From assembly GCF_032884065.1 (NCBI RefSeq), contig NC_088868.1:32944390-33008389 (forward strand): 64,000 nucleotides of DNA. The letters run 5' to 3'. This DNA comes from Artemia franciscana (Eukaryota > Arthropoda > Branchiopoda > Anostraca > Artemiidae). The position numbers and the translations under genes were made by a program. Below, one piece after another: positions 40,578-53,290 of the stretch (positions are counted from its first letter, which is position 1; each line of letters opens with the position of its first letter). The notes below the pieces were generated by a model. The model had not been told where the DNA came from. It made no database searches and saw nothing but the letters and a program-made list of their open reading frames with translations.

Positions 40578-42201
40578 CTATGAAAATTATACAATATTCA
40601 TCATATTAAATAAACATTACATTAAACAAAATACAATAATTCACTGAATTAGAATGATATATACAATAATAAATAGCAAATAAATGAAGTACAGAAGCTT
40701 CGCACTTCAAAGTGCATTTAACCACCGTAGGAGAATCACACTTGAGCTGTACATACATATACACACATGTACACATTTGCACTGAAATAAAGAACTCAAG
40801 TACACTAGTATATGGAATTTCTTGCATCTTAAATAGGCACGTAATAATGACTCTAAATCTCTTTCTATATTTCATTTTTCCTATAATTTTCATATTATTA
40901 TAATATATATAGCCCATCCCCCTCCCAAAAAATAAAACAAAGCTGACCGCTTCAGAATTAAAATACAGCAAACAATTCCAATCTGCTATATGAAATTAAA
41001 TGGCATTGAAATTTATCAATGTGGGTCCCAAATGGAGTTTTATAAAAGGGGGTCAAGAGCAAAGGTAACTAGAGGGAGATGAGTTTCAGGTATTATTGAA
41101 CTCTTTTCCTAAGTGCAGTCTCGACACAGCCAATAAAAATATAAAAAAGAAAAAACATTTATGTAGGTCATTGTCGTTTAGGGAAGATAAACATCGTTGA
41201 ATTGGGGGAGGGGGGGAGAGCAAAGGTTTTTCATACTTTTTTTTAGTTGAAGATATTTTTAAAATCTACTTTAAACTTGTTTATATAGTCAAAAAGGTGT
41301 CGAGTGCACAACAAAGAAGAAGAGAACAAGAGAAAACGGCATAGATAATTAAAAAACAGCAGGCTTTAAAAGAAATAAAAGGGAATTAAAACCAATCTGA
41401 AATTTAAAGAAAGAACAAAACAAAATCAGAATGCATAAAATAAAAACAAACAGATCTTCAGAAATATTCGATAAGCTTCATTTGGGATGATTGTGAAGTT
41501 CTGGGGCATGAACATATTATGAATTTAGGATATGAATCCTTAGAGTAACGGGAAACAAATTCTTAAAATGTCACCCAAACAAAGATGGCCGCCATATACA
41601 TTTATGATAGGCATATCCGCATACAAGAGGTCTTAATATTTTTCATATTTTCCTATTACAGATAAAGGGGGGAGGGCAAGATTTTTCGTAATTATTTCAG
41701 TTGAAGATATTTTTCAAATCTAACCCTTACCACCCAATTATCGCCCCTATATACAACATGGAACTTGTATAAAATGCGTTTGCTCGTATATTTTACACTT
41801 AATTCGCCTAAAGCTCGCAATTCAAAATGATAGTTCTGCAATCCAAAATGAAAATTCCTTCCTTGTAAGAGGAAAAAAAGGTAGACGATTAATCCTCTAG
41901 CTTTTATTTATTTATTTTATTTTTTACTTTCTCTCTGTTTTATTTGTAATTATTTTTACTTATATTATTTATTAACTTTTATTTATTTATTTATTTATAT
42001 TCTTATTTCTATTTGCCGTTTATTTATGACGATTTTTACAATCATAATAAATAAACACCATTTAAACTTAAAAAATAAAACCCATTCCTACGAATGAAGA
42101 AATTAAAGCTAAAATGACTAAAAATCAAATCAAATAATCAACTCACACTTAAAACAAAAGAGAGAACAGATGAAACCAGCAAAACACGTCTAAAATTACA
42201 G

Positions 42202-42700
42202 AATAAAGCAATGAGCTGTCATATACAAAAGGGGAGGGGGGTTCCTTTTCTATTTCAGCTTTAAAAAAAAAGAATAAGATGAAACGTAATTAATACCAAA
42301 ACCAATATCAATTAAAATAAATAATCAAAGTAAAAAATAATTGATATTACCCTAAATGACGAGATGAAACAAAAAATAACCAAAATAAACCCAAATATAG
42401 CCAAACTTAAAATAATAGAGAGGATATGTTAAAAAATATGTTAAAAATGACAGAATAAAGCAAATTAAATAATGAATAAAGCAAAACCAAGAAATAAGAA
42501 TTGAGCTGCCATATACACAAGGGGGAGGGGATATTCCTTAACTAATTGAGCTTGAAAATAGAATATAATGAATACATAATAATGCCAAGAAGAATAGAAA
42601 TTAAGATAAATAATCAAAGTTAAAAATAACAGATATTACCCTCAATGAGCAAATGAAACCTAAGGACATGAACAACCAGAAATAAAAATTGGACTGCCGT
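42202..42700. repeat. About 290-bp tandem duplication in intron
   Basis: 'gagctgtcatatacaaaagg' at about 42212 and 'gagctgccatatacacaagg' at about 42502 begin two similar units. Both contain 'aaataaataatcaaag' and 'gatattaccct'. A third start ('ggactgccgtcc') is at about 42690. No gene content. Confidence 0.6.
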
Positions 42701-43976
42701 CCACTTTCAACACTAGTAAAAACACGAGTATGGCTTGAGTTTTACTGAAAACCCAATAGATTTATTTGAAAATTGCCCAATGACTTTTTGGAAGTTTTAC
42801 ATCAGTATCAATTTCCTATTCTTTCGAATGAAATGGAAGCACGAGGAAAACTTTAAAAAAAAAAAAAAAAAAGTAAACTTGACAAGCATTTTTATCCATT
42901 TGTATGGGTGTTGCTTTTGATATTATAATAAAGAAAAAACACTTAGTCCGAAATATAAATATTTTACTCCGGTGTTCGTTTTGTACTTTCAAATCACACT
43001 TATTTAAAACTATCAAGCAGAGGAAAGTTAGCTATCCTTTTAAAAGGACTAAATAAAAAGTCGCAATACTATTAATACAAATTAATTAGCAATTTAAGAC
43101 TATTGTATTCATCGATTGTCTACCTATATTCTAACTATTCTTCTTTAAATAATCTTCTTTTGCTTTTAGAAAACACAGTTAAATGAACACTATTCTGCTT
43201 GAATCCTTCATACGTTACTGAAATGACGTTTCAACGTCATTTCGTTGAACGTTTGAACGAAGAATGAACGATTCAAATGTTCATCCTTAAAATGATGTCA
43301 AACGTTAGTGAAAAAAGCGAGGATTTTGGGAAAAGTTGTTCCAAAATATGGAATGAACTTCCACCATCTGGAATGGATGCTGAACCCTTTATATTAAGTA
43401 CACTTTTTCACAAAATAATCATTTCTACAATAAAAGGGGGGTTCGCACTCCTCAACACCAATACGGCACGCTAGGTCGAAATATTTTCCTGTATCCATAT
43501 CAACACCCAACCGCATTGAAATGAAGAACATGTTGTGGATAAGGTCGAAAAATTGGGCCTGAAAATACTTCTCTCGAGACTTAACACTTCCTACCCCCCC
43601 CCCCCCCTTTAAAAAACACAATGGTCGTAACTTTACTAACAAGTACGCAAATATGCAATGTTTCATAAGCGTCGGAATACGTGCATAAACGATATATACG
43701 AATCAACTTTTTATTTTTTTTGAACTATACATAAGTTTTAGGATGAACGCATTGCAGTACGCCTGTCAACAACATGGCATCTAGGCCTGGAATATTACCT
43801 AAATAGTTTTCGACACATAAAACGATTAAATATCTCAAGTTTCAGTTGAAAGTATTTGGGCATTACTCAGGTTAGGTTAGGTAATTGTCGTTTTGTGGCC
43901 TAAAATGCTAGATATTAGCACAAAGCTGTGTCACGATCTTTATTATTGAATCAAACAAAAAATAAAAAATTTCCTT
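42701..43976. other. Intronic DNA, nothing recognised
   Basis: AT-rich with homopolymer runs (A near 42853, C near 43596). The minus-strand frame 43666-43394 and others lack recognisable features. Confidence 0.4.
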
Positions 43977-44250
43977 CAACTGAAAGTATGGAACAAATTA
44001 CTCCGTGTATGAAGAGGAATGTCCCTTTCTCAACCCTCACTCTTTACGCTAAATTTTTGAAGTTCTTGAAGAATGCCTCTCATTCAAATTCAACGACCCT
44101 TGTATTTGAGCAGTCTTCCCTAAAGAATCATGTCACGAAGTCAAACTTTGGCCCAAACAGTGAGGGCTGATGAAGGGGTATCCCCCCTCATTTGCGAAAT
44201 AATTTCTGTCCATTTTAAGTTTTAACGTTGCTCATTACTCTGAAAAAACT
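43977..44250. mobile_element. Hairpin MITE, diverged
   Basis: 'caactgaaagtatgg', 'ctctttacgctaaa' and, inverted, 'gaaataatttctgtcc', 'ttttaagttttaacgttgctc'. The central part is longer than in most family members. Confidence 0.6.
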
Positions 44251-44459
44251 TCTTTTTTTACTTAATTTCTAGCCGTTTTCCAAGTAATACCAGGAAATCT
44301 CCTCCTCGCCACAGTATAAAATTTCCCTGGAAATTTCTCCCCGGAAAGTTTCCTCACCTCGGAGATTCCACTCCCCCCGGAGAAAATTCACTCCCAAAAA
44401 TATGCTTTCGATTATTTCCAAATAATAAATACCGTATATGAACTGTCGGCAAATTTAAT

Positions 44460-45090
44460 AATTTACAGCCTTTTTCCCAGGGGCTATGGGGGTCTTTTCA
44501 TCCCCAAAGGTATAGTGATTTGTCATTTCAACAATACTGAGTCAAATATCCCTCTCAGTTTTGATCTCTGCTTTTTTGGAACAAAGTGGCTCGGAAAGAG
44601 GGCTAGTTAACCTCCATTCTCTTGGTCACTTAAAAAGGGCACTAGGACATTTATTTCTGTTCAAACGAGCTCTCTCCTGATCATCTAGGACGACTTTTTC
44701 AATACAGTTACCCATGAAAAAAGAAATAAGAAAAAAGAAAGAAATAAAATCACATCCGTTATCTTTCTTCCAGCAAAACAAATACAAAATTCTCTACTTT
44801 TGTAGATAGGAGCTTGAAATGCCTACATCAGGGTTATCTGATATGCTGAATCTGCTGATGAGACTGTCATTAAGATAGCTTTAACTTTTCGGGGGTATTT
44901 CCTCCGTTTTTCAAAGTAAGGCAAATCCTTCAAGGCTCATAGTTTTAATGGGTAACATTAAATTTAATACATTTCATATATTTAGAATCAGCGTCAAAAT
45001 TCAATTCTTTTGATGTAAAAATTGTTATAAAAATTCTGTTTTTAGGGTTCGTTCCTATGAAACATTTGATGAAATCGATGCGACAGTTAT
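44460..45090 (-). repeat. Rep-A, inverted diverged copy
   Basis: The reverse complement follows the family: 'cttttgatgtaaaaattg', 'tttttcaaagtaaggc', 'tgtagataggagcttgaa', 'cacttaaaaagggcactagg', 'cagggg'. It is adjacent to a hairpin MITE on its 3' side, repeating the Rep-A plus MITE pairing. Confidence 0.7.
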
Positions 45091-45564
45091 ATAAAAATTA
45101 TCAATAAAAATTCATATCAACTATAGACTTGTCTTTATTAAACCTTTCAAATAAAGTTTTAAAGCTGTTTTTCAGCTCATCAAAAGGGCTACAATCCAGG
45201 CTTAGCATGTAGGTCTATATTTCAAATCTAATTTTTTCGTTTTAAGTTTTGATCATGAATAGAGCTTAAAAGTAGTTTATAATTCCCAGTAGCTAATCAA
45301 GCTACCAAATAAAAGAATTAGAAAAAGATAACTAGGGGCAAATCCTGTAGAGGCATTGATACTTTTGTAATAGAAACACCTTGGTAAATATTTCACGCGG
45401 AAGTATTGATGAAAATACCGCTAGGTGCAAGTAAAGAAGCGATTTATAGCTATAGTAATACAGAACACATTTATATATTCTATATATTTATATTTTATAA
45501 TTATAGTCTACATATGTATTTATTTATAGAACAAACGTATATGTTCTATATGGGCTACTTATGG

Positions 45565-45597
45565 CTAGCCCATACGTATGTTCTACGTATGGGCTAG
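45565..45597. other. Perfect 14-bp inverted repeat with 5-nt loop
   Basis: CTAGCCCATACGTA - TGTTC - TACGTATGGGCTAG. It can form a strong hairpin or cruciform. It sits in intron 3 of the oxidoreductase gene and overlaps the start of a G-rich tract. It is not followed by a T run, so a terminator reading is not suggested. Confidence 0.9.
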
Positions 45598-45634
45598 GGA
45601 GGTAAGGGTGGGCAGGGGGTAAGGTGGGGTTGGG
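45591..45634 (+). other. Putative G-quadruplex motif
   Basis: Seven runs of three or more G (GGG, GGG, GGG, GGG, GGGGG, GGGG, GGG) are separated by 1-6 bases. That satisfies the common G3+N1-7 rule several times over in a region otherwise AT-rich. The G-rich strand is the template strand for the host gene. Confidence 0.75.
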
Positions 45635-46130
45635 AGGAATGAAAGGGGCAGGGAGAATATGTGTATTAATGAGTAAGAGAGTTTGGATTTGTTATTATTG
45701 ATTAATAGATATGTGGACTTTCGCGTGAATACAAACCCTCATAGGTTTTCCCCAGCGCGAAAATGTTCTACTTTATTTATTTATTTGTAAATGTTGAAAG
45801 AAAAAATTTGAACTTGAAAAAAAAACTTGAACTATATATTTACATATTATTTATATAAGGCCTCCCACCTTACATAAAAGATATTCACGTTAAGTTGTAA
45901 TGTCTCTCTGTTATGATTTAACAAAATTCTTTTTATTTAGATAATTTACATTGGTTTTAGTTGCCATGTTGATGGTATTAAACCTGGTATAAACCTTATA
46001 AGCTTTCCAGAAAGGATGGTATAAACCTTAAAAATTACCAGGTTGATGGTATTAAACAAGACGGCTTAAAACCCAGAACAGAACTTAATAAATAGTGCAA
46101 CTAATTTTCTAACAGAGTCTATGTACTTAC

Positions 46131-46244
46131 AATCAAACCAGCTTGTGCTGCTTGAAGACTATACCAGCCAGCTATGCCATAATGATTTGAGTTGTTTGCA
46201 GCTACCCAGCCAACTCCAGCTGATTTTGCTTTTTCAATGGCAAG
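46131..46244 (-). CDS. Malate/L-lactate dehydrogenase-family oxidoreductase, exon 3
   Basis: 38 codons, phase 0 at both ends. The acceptor is ...ttttcattag|ctt and the donor ...ttgatt|gtaagt. Blocks are LAIEKAKSAGVGWVAANN and SNHYGIAGWYSLQAAQAGLI. The SNHYG motif holds a His highly conserved in the family. Direct joining to exon 2 breaks the frame (exon 2 ends in phase 1), so about 5 residues expected between GPVVG and LAIEK are not accounted for; a micro-exon or sequence loss in intron 2 would explain this. Confidence 0.9.
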
Positions 46245-47251
<1,007 letters not shown>

Positions 47252-47344
47252 GAATCTTATTTCTACTGAATCTTATTAATCTTATTAATAATATATATAC
47301 TTAATCTTAATCTTAATACTTAATCTTATTATATATATATTTAT

Positions 47345-47534
<190 letters not shown>

Positions 47535-47535
47535 C

Positions 47536-47655
47536 CAACCACAGGACCCAGTCCATTTTTACCATCTACAAGCGCAGTACACACATTTTCTTTGACAATT
47601 GACGGGAGGGCGTTGCCATCGCATATTTTATTCAATATGTCATTAACATACATCT
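47536..47655 (-). CDS. Malate/L-lactate dehydrogenase-family oxidoreductase, exon 2
   Basis: 120 nt: 2 nt completing Glu, 39 codons, 1 nt. The acceptor is ...ttttttag|ag and the donor g|gtaata. Blocks are [19 protein letters not shown] and [21 protein letters not shown], typical of the family (substrate-side region with the DGxxGLG element). It joins exon 1 cleanly across a 4.75-kb intron (RL|EMYVND, phase 1). Confidence 0.92.
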
Positions 47656-48319
47656 CTAAAAAAAATGAATTCTGATTAACACGATTAAAAATGGCGAAAA
47701 TAAGAATTGTGGTAGTTACACAGAGCTAATAATGTAAGCGAAAAAAACCTTATGACTCCTTGGGATTGCATCTCTCAAATCCCAAAGAATAACAAAGAGG
47801 GCAACAATTGCTCTTCTTTTAATTTCTTCTTTAGTTCTTCTTTTAATTTTTAAGTTCTTCTTTTAATTTTAACAAATTTTTTCCAGAAAGTCTTTTCGCT
47901 TTGTTGACTTTTCTTCATTATACAGGAAATATAGCGAAGAATCAGCCATAAGTATGAAGTGATCAGATGAATCATCAGTACTGACAGCACTGTCAGGTGA
48001 AAAAGTATTATCAATTAGTGAATATGAGGTTTCAGTTATCCTGGATGGTATAACAAGATATACAGCATATGCCCCAAAGAGGCCAGCAATTACTCTCCAT
48101 GGTTTTAATAAAACTATGGCAATGCTATACAAAAGGAATAATCTGCTACAAATAGAATTGTCTGAGGCCGTAATATATGCTCTATCCTCTCCTGTTTGTC
48201 TTGTTTTGAGATGTAACCTAAATTACAGCATATTATATGGTTGCAGTAAGTTGATTGCAAATTGCAGCATACAAGACAAAGGAACGGGAAATCGAGTACA
48301 AGACAACAAAAAGAAATCA
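47656..48319. other. Intron 1, nothing recognised
   Basis: Overlapping unsupported frames on both strands (for example 47869-48132 minus, 48116-48337 plus). No domain seen. Confidence 0.35.
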
Positions 48320-48575
48320 AGACAACAAGAGGAATGAAATGAAAGAGTATTTGTTTTCTGAGGAAGAATTTGCGACAGTAGTAAAAGAATAAAAAAATAA
48401 TAAGGCTCCATGTGCTGATAGCGTGGTAAATGAGTTTGTTAAAAATGGTGGCTCTGGGACTAAAAATAAGTTACTGAAGATTATGAATATGATTTGGAGA
48501 AAGCGGAAGTACCTGACAATTTTAGGAGAACCGTAATTAAACCATTGTATAAGAAAGGTGACCATGATTAAACGG
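48320..48575 (+). pseudogene. LINE reverse transcriptase fragment
   Basis: Reads FLSEEEFATVVKE, stop, KNNKAPCADSVVNEFVKNGG, then NKLLKIMNMIWRKR with a frame change toward TVIKPLYKKGD. The KNNKAPxADSVxNE and IKPLYKKGD motifs are the entry to a LINE reverse transcriptase. It joins abruptly to a different LINE at 48583. Confidence 0.75.
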
Positions 48576-48582
48576 CAGAAGT

Positions 48583-50358
48583 CATGGGACAACATGGAAT
48601 GGGTGACATGAACGAAAAGGGAGTGCTACTTGTCGACTTCGCCCTGAACAACGACCTTGTCATAGGAGGTACATTGTTTCAACACAAGACCATCCACAAA
48701 TATACACGGACTTAACCAGATGGCCGCACGCGCAGCAAGATTAATTACCTTCTCTTCTCACGCAAGTGGCGGAAGAGTATCCTTGATGTGAGAAGCTATA
48801 GAGATGCTGATATACAATCAGACCATAGCCTTATGGTTGCCAAGATCGATATAAAGTTAAAAGCAACACAGAAAAGCTATAAACCGACAACCCACAAATC
48901 CTTTAACGTTGAGAAACTGAACGACAAGGAAACAACACAAATGTTCCAACTAGAACTTTCAAACAGATTTAAAGCCCTGCAATCGGAATTAGGACCAAAT
49001 ACTGATGTCGAAAGTATGTGGGAGAAACTGAAAAGAACGTAGAGAGAAGTGGCAGAGGAGAAATTAGGCTATAAGAAGAAAAAGAATGAAGGATGGATCT
49101 CTGAACGAACCTGGAAACTAATTGATACAAGAAAATCACCCCCACTTTCCATTCTGTCGGCCTCAGACACATCTGAATTGATTGTTCTCCAAGACTCATA
49201 TAGAGAAATAGACAAACAAGTAAAGAAGAGTGCCGACAAGATTAAATTTATTGAACGCAAAGCAGCTTTGGCGGAAGAAACAACAACTACGCGAGGTTCA
49301 AAATAGTCTATAGATTATCCAATGAGATGATTGGAGTCAAGCCTAACAGGACTAATCTAGTAAAGGAGAAGAATGGAGTCCTTTTGACAGACCCTATGAA
49401 GATTCACGAGAGGTGGGCAACCCAATTCGAAAACCTACAAAATAGACCGAGAATAAATAACCGAGATATAATTCCTGACACTCCATTTATTATTTTTGAT
49501 GTAAATGAAGAGCCAACGTCTCCAGAAGAAATCATGGCTGGCGTCAGAAAGTTGAAGCGCGGAAGAAGGCCAGGAGTAGATGGCATTACATCTGACAGGC
49601 TGGAAGCTTCAGTCCGCGACTGCATGACAGTTTGGGTTGAGCTCTAACTCAGATACGGAGTGACTGGAAAGTACCCCAGTAACTGGCCAAAAAGAACCAG
49701 TATTAAGCTCTTAAAAAAGGGTGACGCACTTGTTTGTAACAACTAGAGAGGCATTAATATAATGTCGATACCTAGTAAACTTATGTCATTTATTATACTA
49801 CAGCACCTGCAGCAGAAACTGGACCAACATCTTCGCGATGAACCACATGGCTTCCGACCTGGAAGATCATGTGCAGAACTAATTATCAAACTGGTAATGC
49901 TGGTTGAAGACTCAAAGTAATGGAATAAAAAGCTTTATCTTCTTTTCATTGACTTAGAATAGGACTTTGATTCGGTTGACAGTGAAATCTTATGAAAAAT
50001 CCTCAAATGCTATGAAATACCAACCAAGATAGTAGAACTGATTATCGTCCTGTACAAAGAAACAGAATGCTGTGTAAGAACAGAAAACGGAGTTACAAGA
50101 TACTTCAAAACCATGACAGATGTCATACAAGGATGTGTATTATCACCATTTTTATTCATAATAGTAATGGAATACGTACTCAGACAGTCTATGGGCTACG
50201 GAGTAAGCGTCAACAGCAGCCAACTTGCAGATCTTGACTTTGCAGATGATATAGTACTGCTAGAAGACGCCAAAGATCGATTACAGCTGCTATTCGATGA
50301 AATCTCAGAAAAGCCCGAAAGGTCAGATTGTCGATCAACGTCGACAAATCGAATTGTA
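48583..50358 (+). pseudogene. Degenerate RTE-clade LINE in intron 1
   Basis: Frame-shifted but readable in order: endonuclease end (GDMNEKGVLLVDFALNNDLV, IGGTLFQHKTIHKY, SDHSLMVAKIDIKL); linker (KKKKNEGWISERTWKLID); REIDKQVKKSADKIKFIE; PEEIMAGVRKLKRGRRPGVD; SIKLLKKGDALVCNN, RGINIMSIPSKL; FIDLE with a stop; VIQGCVLSPFLFIIVMEYVL; LADLDFADDIVLLEDAKDRL (catalytic ADD); GLSINVDKSNC. Many stops and shifts make it dead. Orientation is opposite to the host gene. Similarity ends near 50358. Confidence 0.88.
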
Positions 50359-51019
50359 AATAGTGTTCCTTTCCTTAAAGCAGTTTTTCAAAGACAAATG
50401 CGAGAGAAATTCGCAAATATAATACTGATGGTGTTTAACCCAAGAGAAAAATTGTCAGTTAGTGAAAATACAGCATAAATGTCATTTCTGATATACAAAG
50501 GGTTTCGATTCCCACTCAGATTCACCATAAACCTAAAAAAAAATATGGCTATAATTAAGTCACAGTAGGAAGGAATGAGAACCCTGAACTTCAAATGAAA
50601 ATAAAGGTTGGGTGAAAATAAATACTAGAATAGCTTGGAACTGTAGCTATTGACATTTCTTATCCTCATATTCTCTATTATATCTAACCCCTGTATTATT
50701 CTGTTAAAGATACTAATATGCACATCAAGTTCAGCCAGTTAACAATTTTGTTGCCTCTCCTTCCCGAAATAAAAGGGTATGAGCCCCCCAGACCCATGAA
50801 CATGTACTAGAGCCCTATTCAGAAAGCAAAAAGGAGAGAAAATCCCGACCTACCCTTACAACTGGTTGAAACAATATCAGATCCTCCATCCCCATTTCTT
50901 ATAAGCATGAGCGAATTGTTCACGGTGTGATCTCTTTTTTATGATTTCAACTCTTTGGTGACCATTAAGTCCCTACGTAGTCTATTGTACAGAAAAAAAA
51001 TACAACTTGAGCCTTCAAT
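50359..51019. other. Intron 1, nothing recognised
   Basis: AT-rich. No domain or family repeat identified. Confidence 0.4.
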
Positions 51020-51299
51020 AATTATCAGTAGCGCTGATCTCCGTTTCATGGTCTTTCAGTCAGCAAGTGCAATGGGATTTTGGGGTCAGTCACCCTCTGC
51101 TTTCACACACCCTTCTTTTTTACCTTTCCCAGATTTCTCCAGGTAACCATTTAGAGCTGGGTTGACTGGCTGAGCTTAGAGAGTCGCACCACAGACCCCC
51201 GTTTCAAACCCAATAGCCAATGACATCATGACTCAAACCCCTGTCCTCACAGAAAAAGAATTTCAAGTCTAGCGTACTAGTCACTCGGCTAGGACGGTG
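51020..51299 (-). mobile_element. tRNA-Ser-like SINE, with head
   Basis: The minus strand begins with a tRNA-like head, GTCCTAGCCGAGTGACTAG, then 'acgctagacttgaaat' (anticodon-stem-like, matching Ser tRNA layout with TGA), followed by GGGTTTGAGTC. The A-box is at 51280-51291 and the B-box at 51230-51240. The body matches 16785-17055. It lies in intron 1 in the same direction as the host gene. Confidence 0.85.
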
Positions 51300-52406
51300 T
51301 GCAAGTATTGTACATACACAGCCAGAATATTAAAAAACAATTTTGTTGTAATTTTGGAAAGTATACTGTATGATTCAAATTAAGGCCAGCTAAATTCCTT
51401 TGATGTTTATACTGATTATTTTATGCATAATACATTTCGTTTTCAATTAATGGTTAGTTTGCTGTTTCTTTTTTTTCTTTTATTTTACTTCAAATAAGAA
51501 GGAAATTTGGCTCTATTGAACTTATAATGGAATTTTTTAGATATATATCAGCTTATTCTGGTAATTGATCCCCTAACTGGCATGACCCCCCACAATCAGC
51601 AGTAACTAGGATATTAATATAAATTTTACATCACCCCGTTTTTGCTGTTTATTTTATAAAGATTGTTTACCTTAATTTGCACATATTTTATGTACACATT
51701 TCGTTTTAATTAGCTTTTAGGGTTTGTTTTGTTAATTCCCTTTTTTCCTTACCCAACATTAGAAGCAAATTTGGCTTGAACCGAGCTGGTGATGAACTTT
51801 TTAAACTAAATCTTATCTTATGATTAATTGAACTAATTAAAGGAATCTAATAAAAGCAAGCAAGAGAAATTTTAATTAAGACACTGATATCAATTAAATT
51901 TAATAAAACAAAAAATTGTAGCTTTCCCGTGATTGCTTGCACAAAGGGATTATGATGAGGGGGGTTATTGATTTTTGGTTACAACAAACAATGTCAGCTG
52001 AAACAGGAAATGGTGAGTTCGAAACGCAACGTAAAAAATTTAAGAAAACTGCAAAAAATACCAACAACATAAGAATCTAAAAAAAGACAAGGGAACAAGA
52101 CAGTTATTAGAATGCACAGCAATAAGAATCCATTTGTTTGGTTTTAAAAGGGGAGCAGAACAAAACTAGCAACCTTTTAATTGAGCTGATTAAAAAAATT
52201 TAAAAGAGAGTATTTAATTCAAACATTGAAATTAGCTGAATATAATAAAACAAATAAAAGTTAATATTCCGTAAATTTGACTAAATTAATATATATTAAG
52301 TAATTCAATTAATCATACATTTGAATTAAAATTAATCATTAAATAATGGACTAGTTGAAAAAAATTAGAGAAGGGGGGGGGGAGATAAAGAGATAAAATA
52401 AAATAC
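51300..52406. other. Intron 1 (5' part), nothing recognised
   Basis: AT-rich sequence. No domains or known repeats. Confidence 0.4.
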
Positions 52407-52632
52407 CTAGTCGATTCATCCCACGACTGAAGTGACCCCTACAATCAGCAGCAACTAGAACGTCAGCAAGGGCTGTGGAATGGTTTTCCTGCACACCTAC
52501 TTTGACCATGGAGTCGATTATGAATCTCCTTGCTTCTTCCACTGGAATGACGTCATTGTTTTGCTTAGATGAAAAGAGTCGTTTGCCATGGACCAATGAT
52601 AAAATTTGCCTTCTAGAAAGTTGTCCCAGCAT
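52407..52632 (-). CDS. Malate/L-lactate dehydrogenase-family oxidoreductase, exon 1 (start)
   Basis: 75 codons plus 1 nt; donor cta g|gtattt. It starts MLGQLSRRQILSLVHGKRLF, an Arg-rich stretch with no acidic residues that ends in RLFSS, which looks like a mitochondrial targeting presequence. Then come VIPVEEARRFIIDSMVKVGV, ENHSTALADVLVAADCRGHF and SRGMNRL. The family signature is GHxSHGxxR; here the His of SHG reads Arg (CGT). Pfam family Ldh_2 enzymes reduce or oxidise 2-keto/2-hydroxy acids with NAD(P); the exact substrate cannot be told. The ATG was chosen because it begins the presequence and upstream frames are closed. Confidence 0.92.
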
Positions 52633-52988
52633 TTTGATTAAAGCTTAAGAGGACTCCTAGTCTCCTGAAAAAGACAGATCTCAGTCTTAATTCTGGAAAA
52701 AAGGGTATGCTGCTTTTTCTTAGGGTACACGGGTGTAAACATGAAAGTGAATCTATTTTCATGTCTAAAAATGTCATGTAAGGTTTGTATCAGCTAGTAT
52801 TGGAGAGTCCTTTTGGGGGAGCATTGATAATACACTATGACTCGAAAAGGAGAAAGCGCGTTTCCACAGCCAGAAGAAAGCAATTTATCAATTTTTTTTT
52901 TTTTATAACATGGCTCAAAATAGTTATGAAGGAATACCTGAAGGGTGCCGGCAGCGAAAAAATATATAAACTACAACTTATTCTAAAG
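52633..52988 (-). promoter_or_regulatory. Presumed 5' UTR and promoter region of the oxidoreductase gene
   Basis: Sequence upstream of the start ATG on the minus strand. I see no TATA box or initiator that I can place with confidence; the assignment rests only on position. Confidence 0.3.
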
Positions 52989-53290
52989 TGAATTTTTCAG
53001 CTCAAACTTAAAGAAGATTGAGAGTAGCCTTTTTTAAGTTTCAGGAAATATTCAATGAAATATTTTCTAACTTCCAGATCTAGTTTCCAGAGTTTCTAGT
53101 AGTTCCTAGAAATCTTCTTGTGTGAATTTTTCAGCTTGATCTTAAAGAAGAATCAGAGAATTCTTGCTTCTAGTAGTATCTTCTCATGTAAATTTGTCAG
53201 ATCAAAATCTTAAAGAAGATTGGCAATCTAAACAATTCTTAAAGAAGATTTGGAAAAAGTCCTTTTTTTAAAGTTTCTAGAAATATTTGA
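52989..53290. repeat. Degenerate short tandem repeats
   Basis: The phrase 'gaatttttcagct' followed by 'cttaaagaaga' recurs near 52990, 53124 and 53190, with 'agtttctag' phrases between. Units are roughly 70-130 bp and decayed. Confidence 0.5.

Noticed and set aside
43866-43882. TTAGG-type telomere-like repeat (gttaggttagg)
   Set aside because: Only two units; expected by chance and far too short for a telomeric tract.
47869-48337. Overlapping ORFs on both strands upstream of the RTE element
   Set aside because: No recognisable domain, conflicting strands, lies within intron 1.
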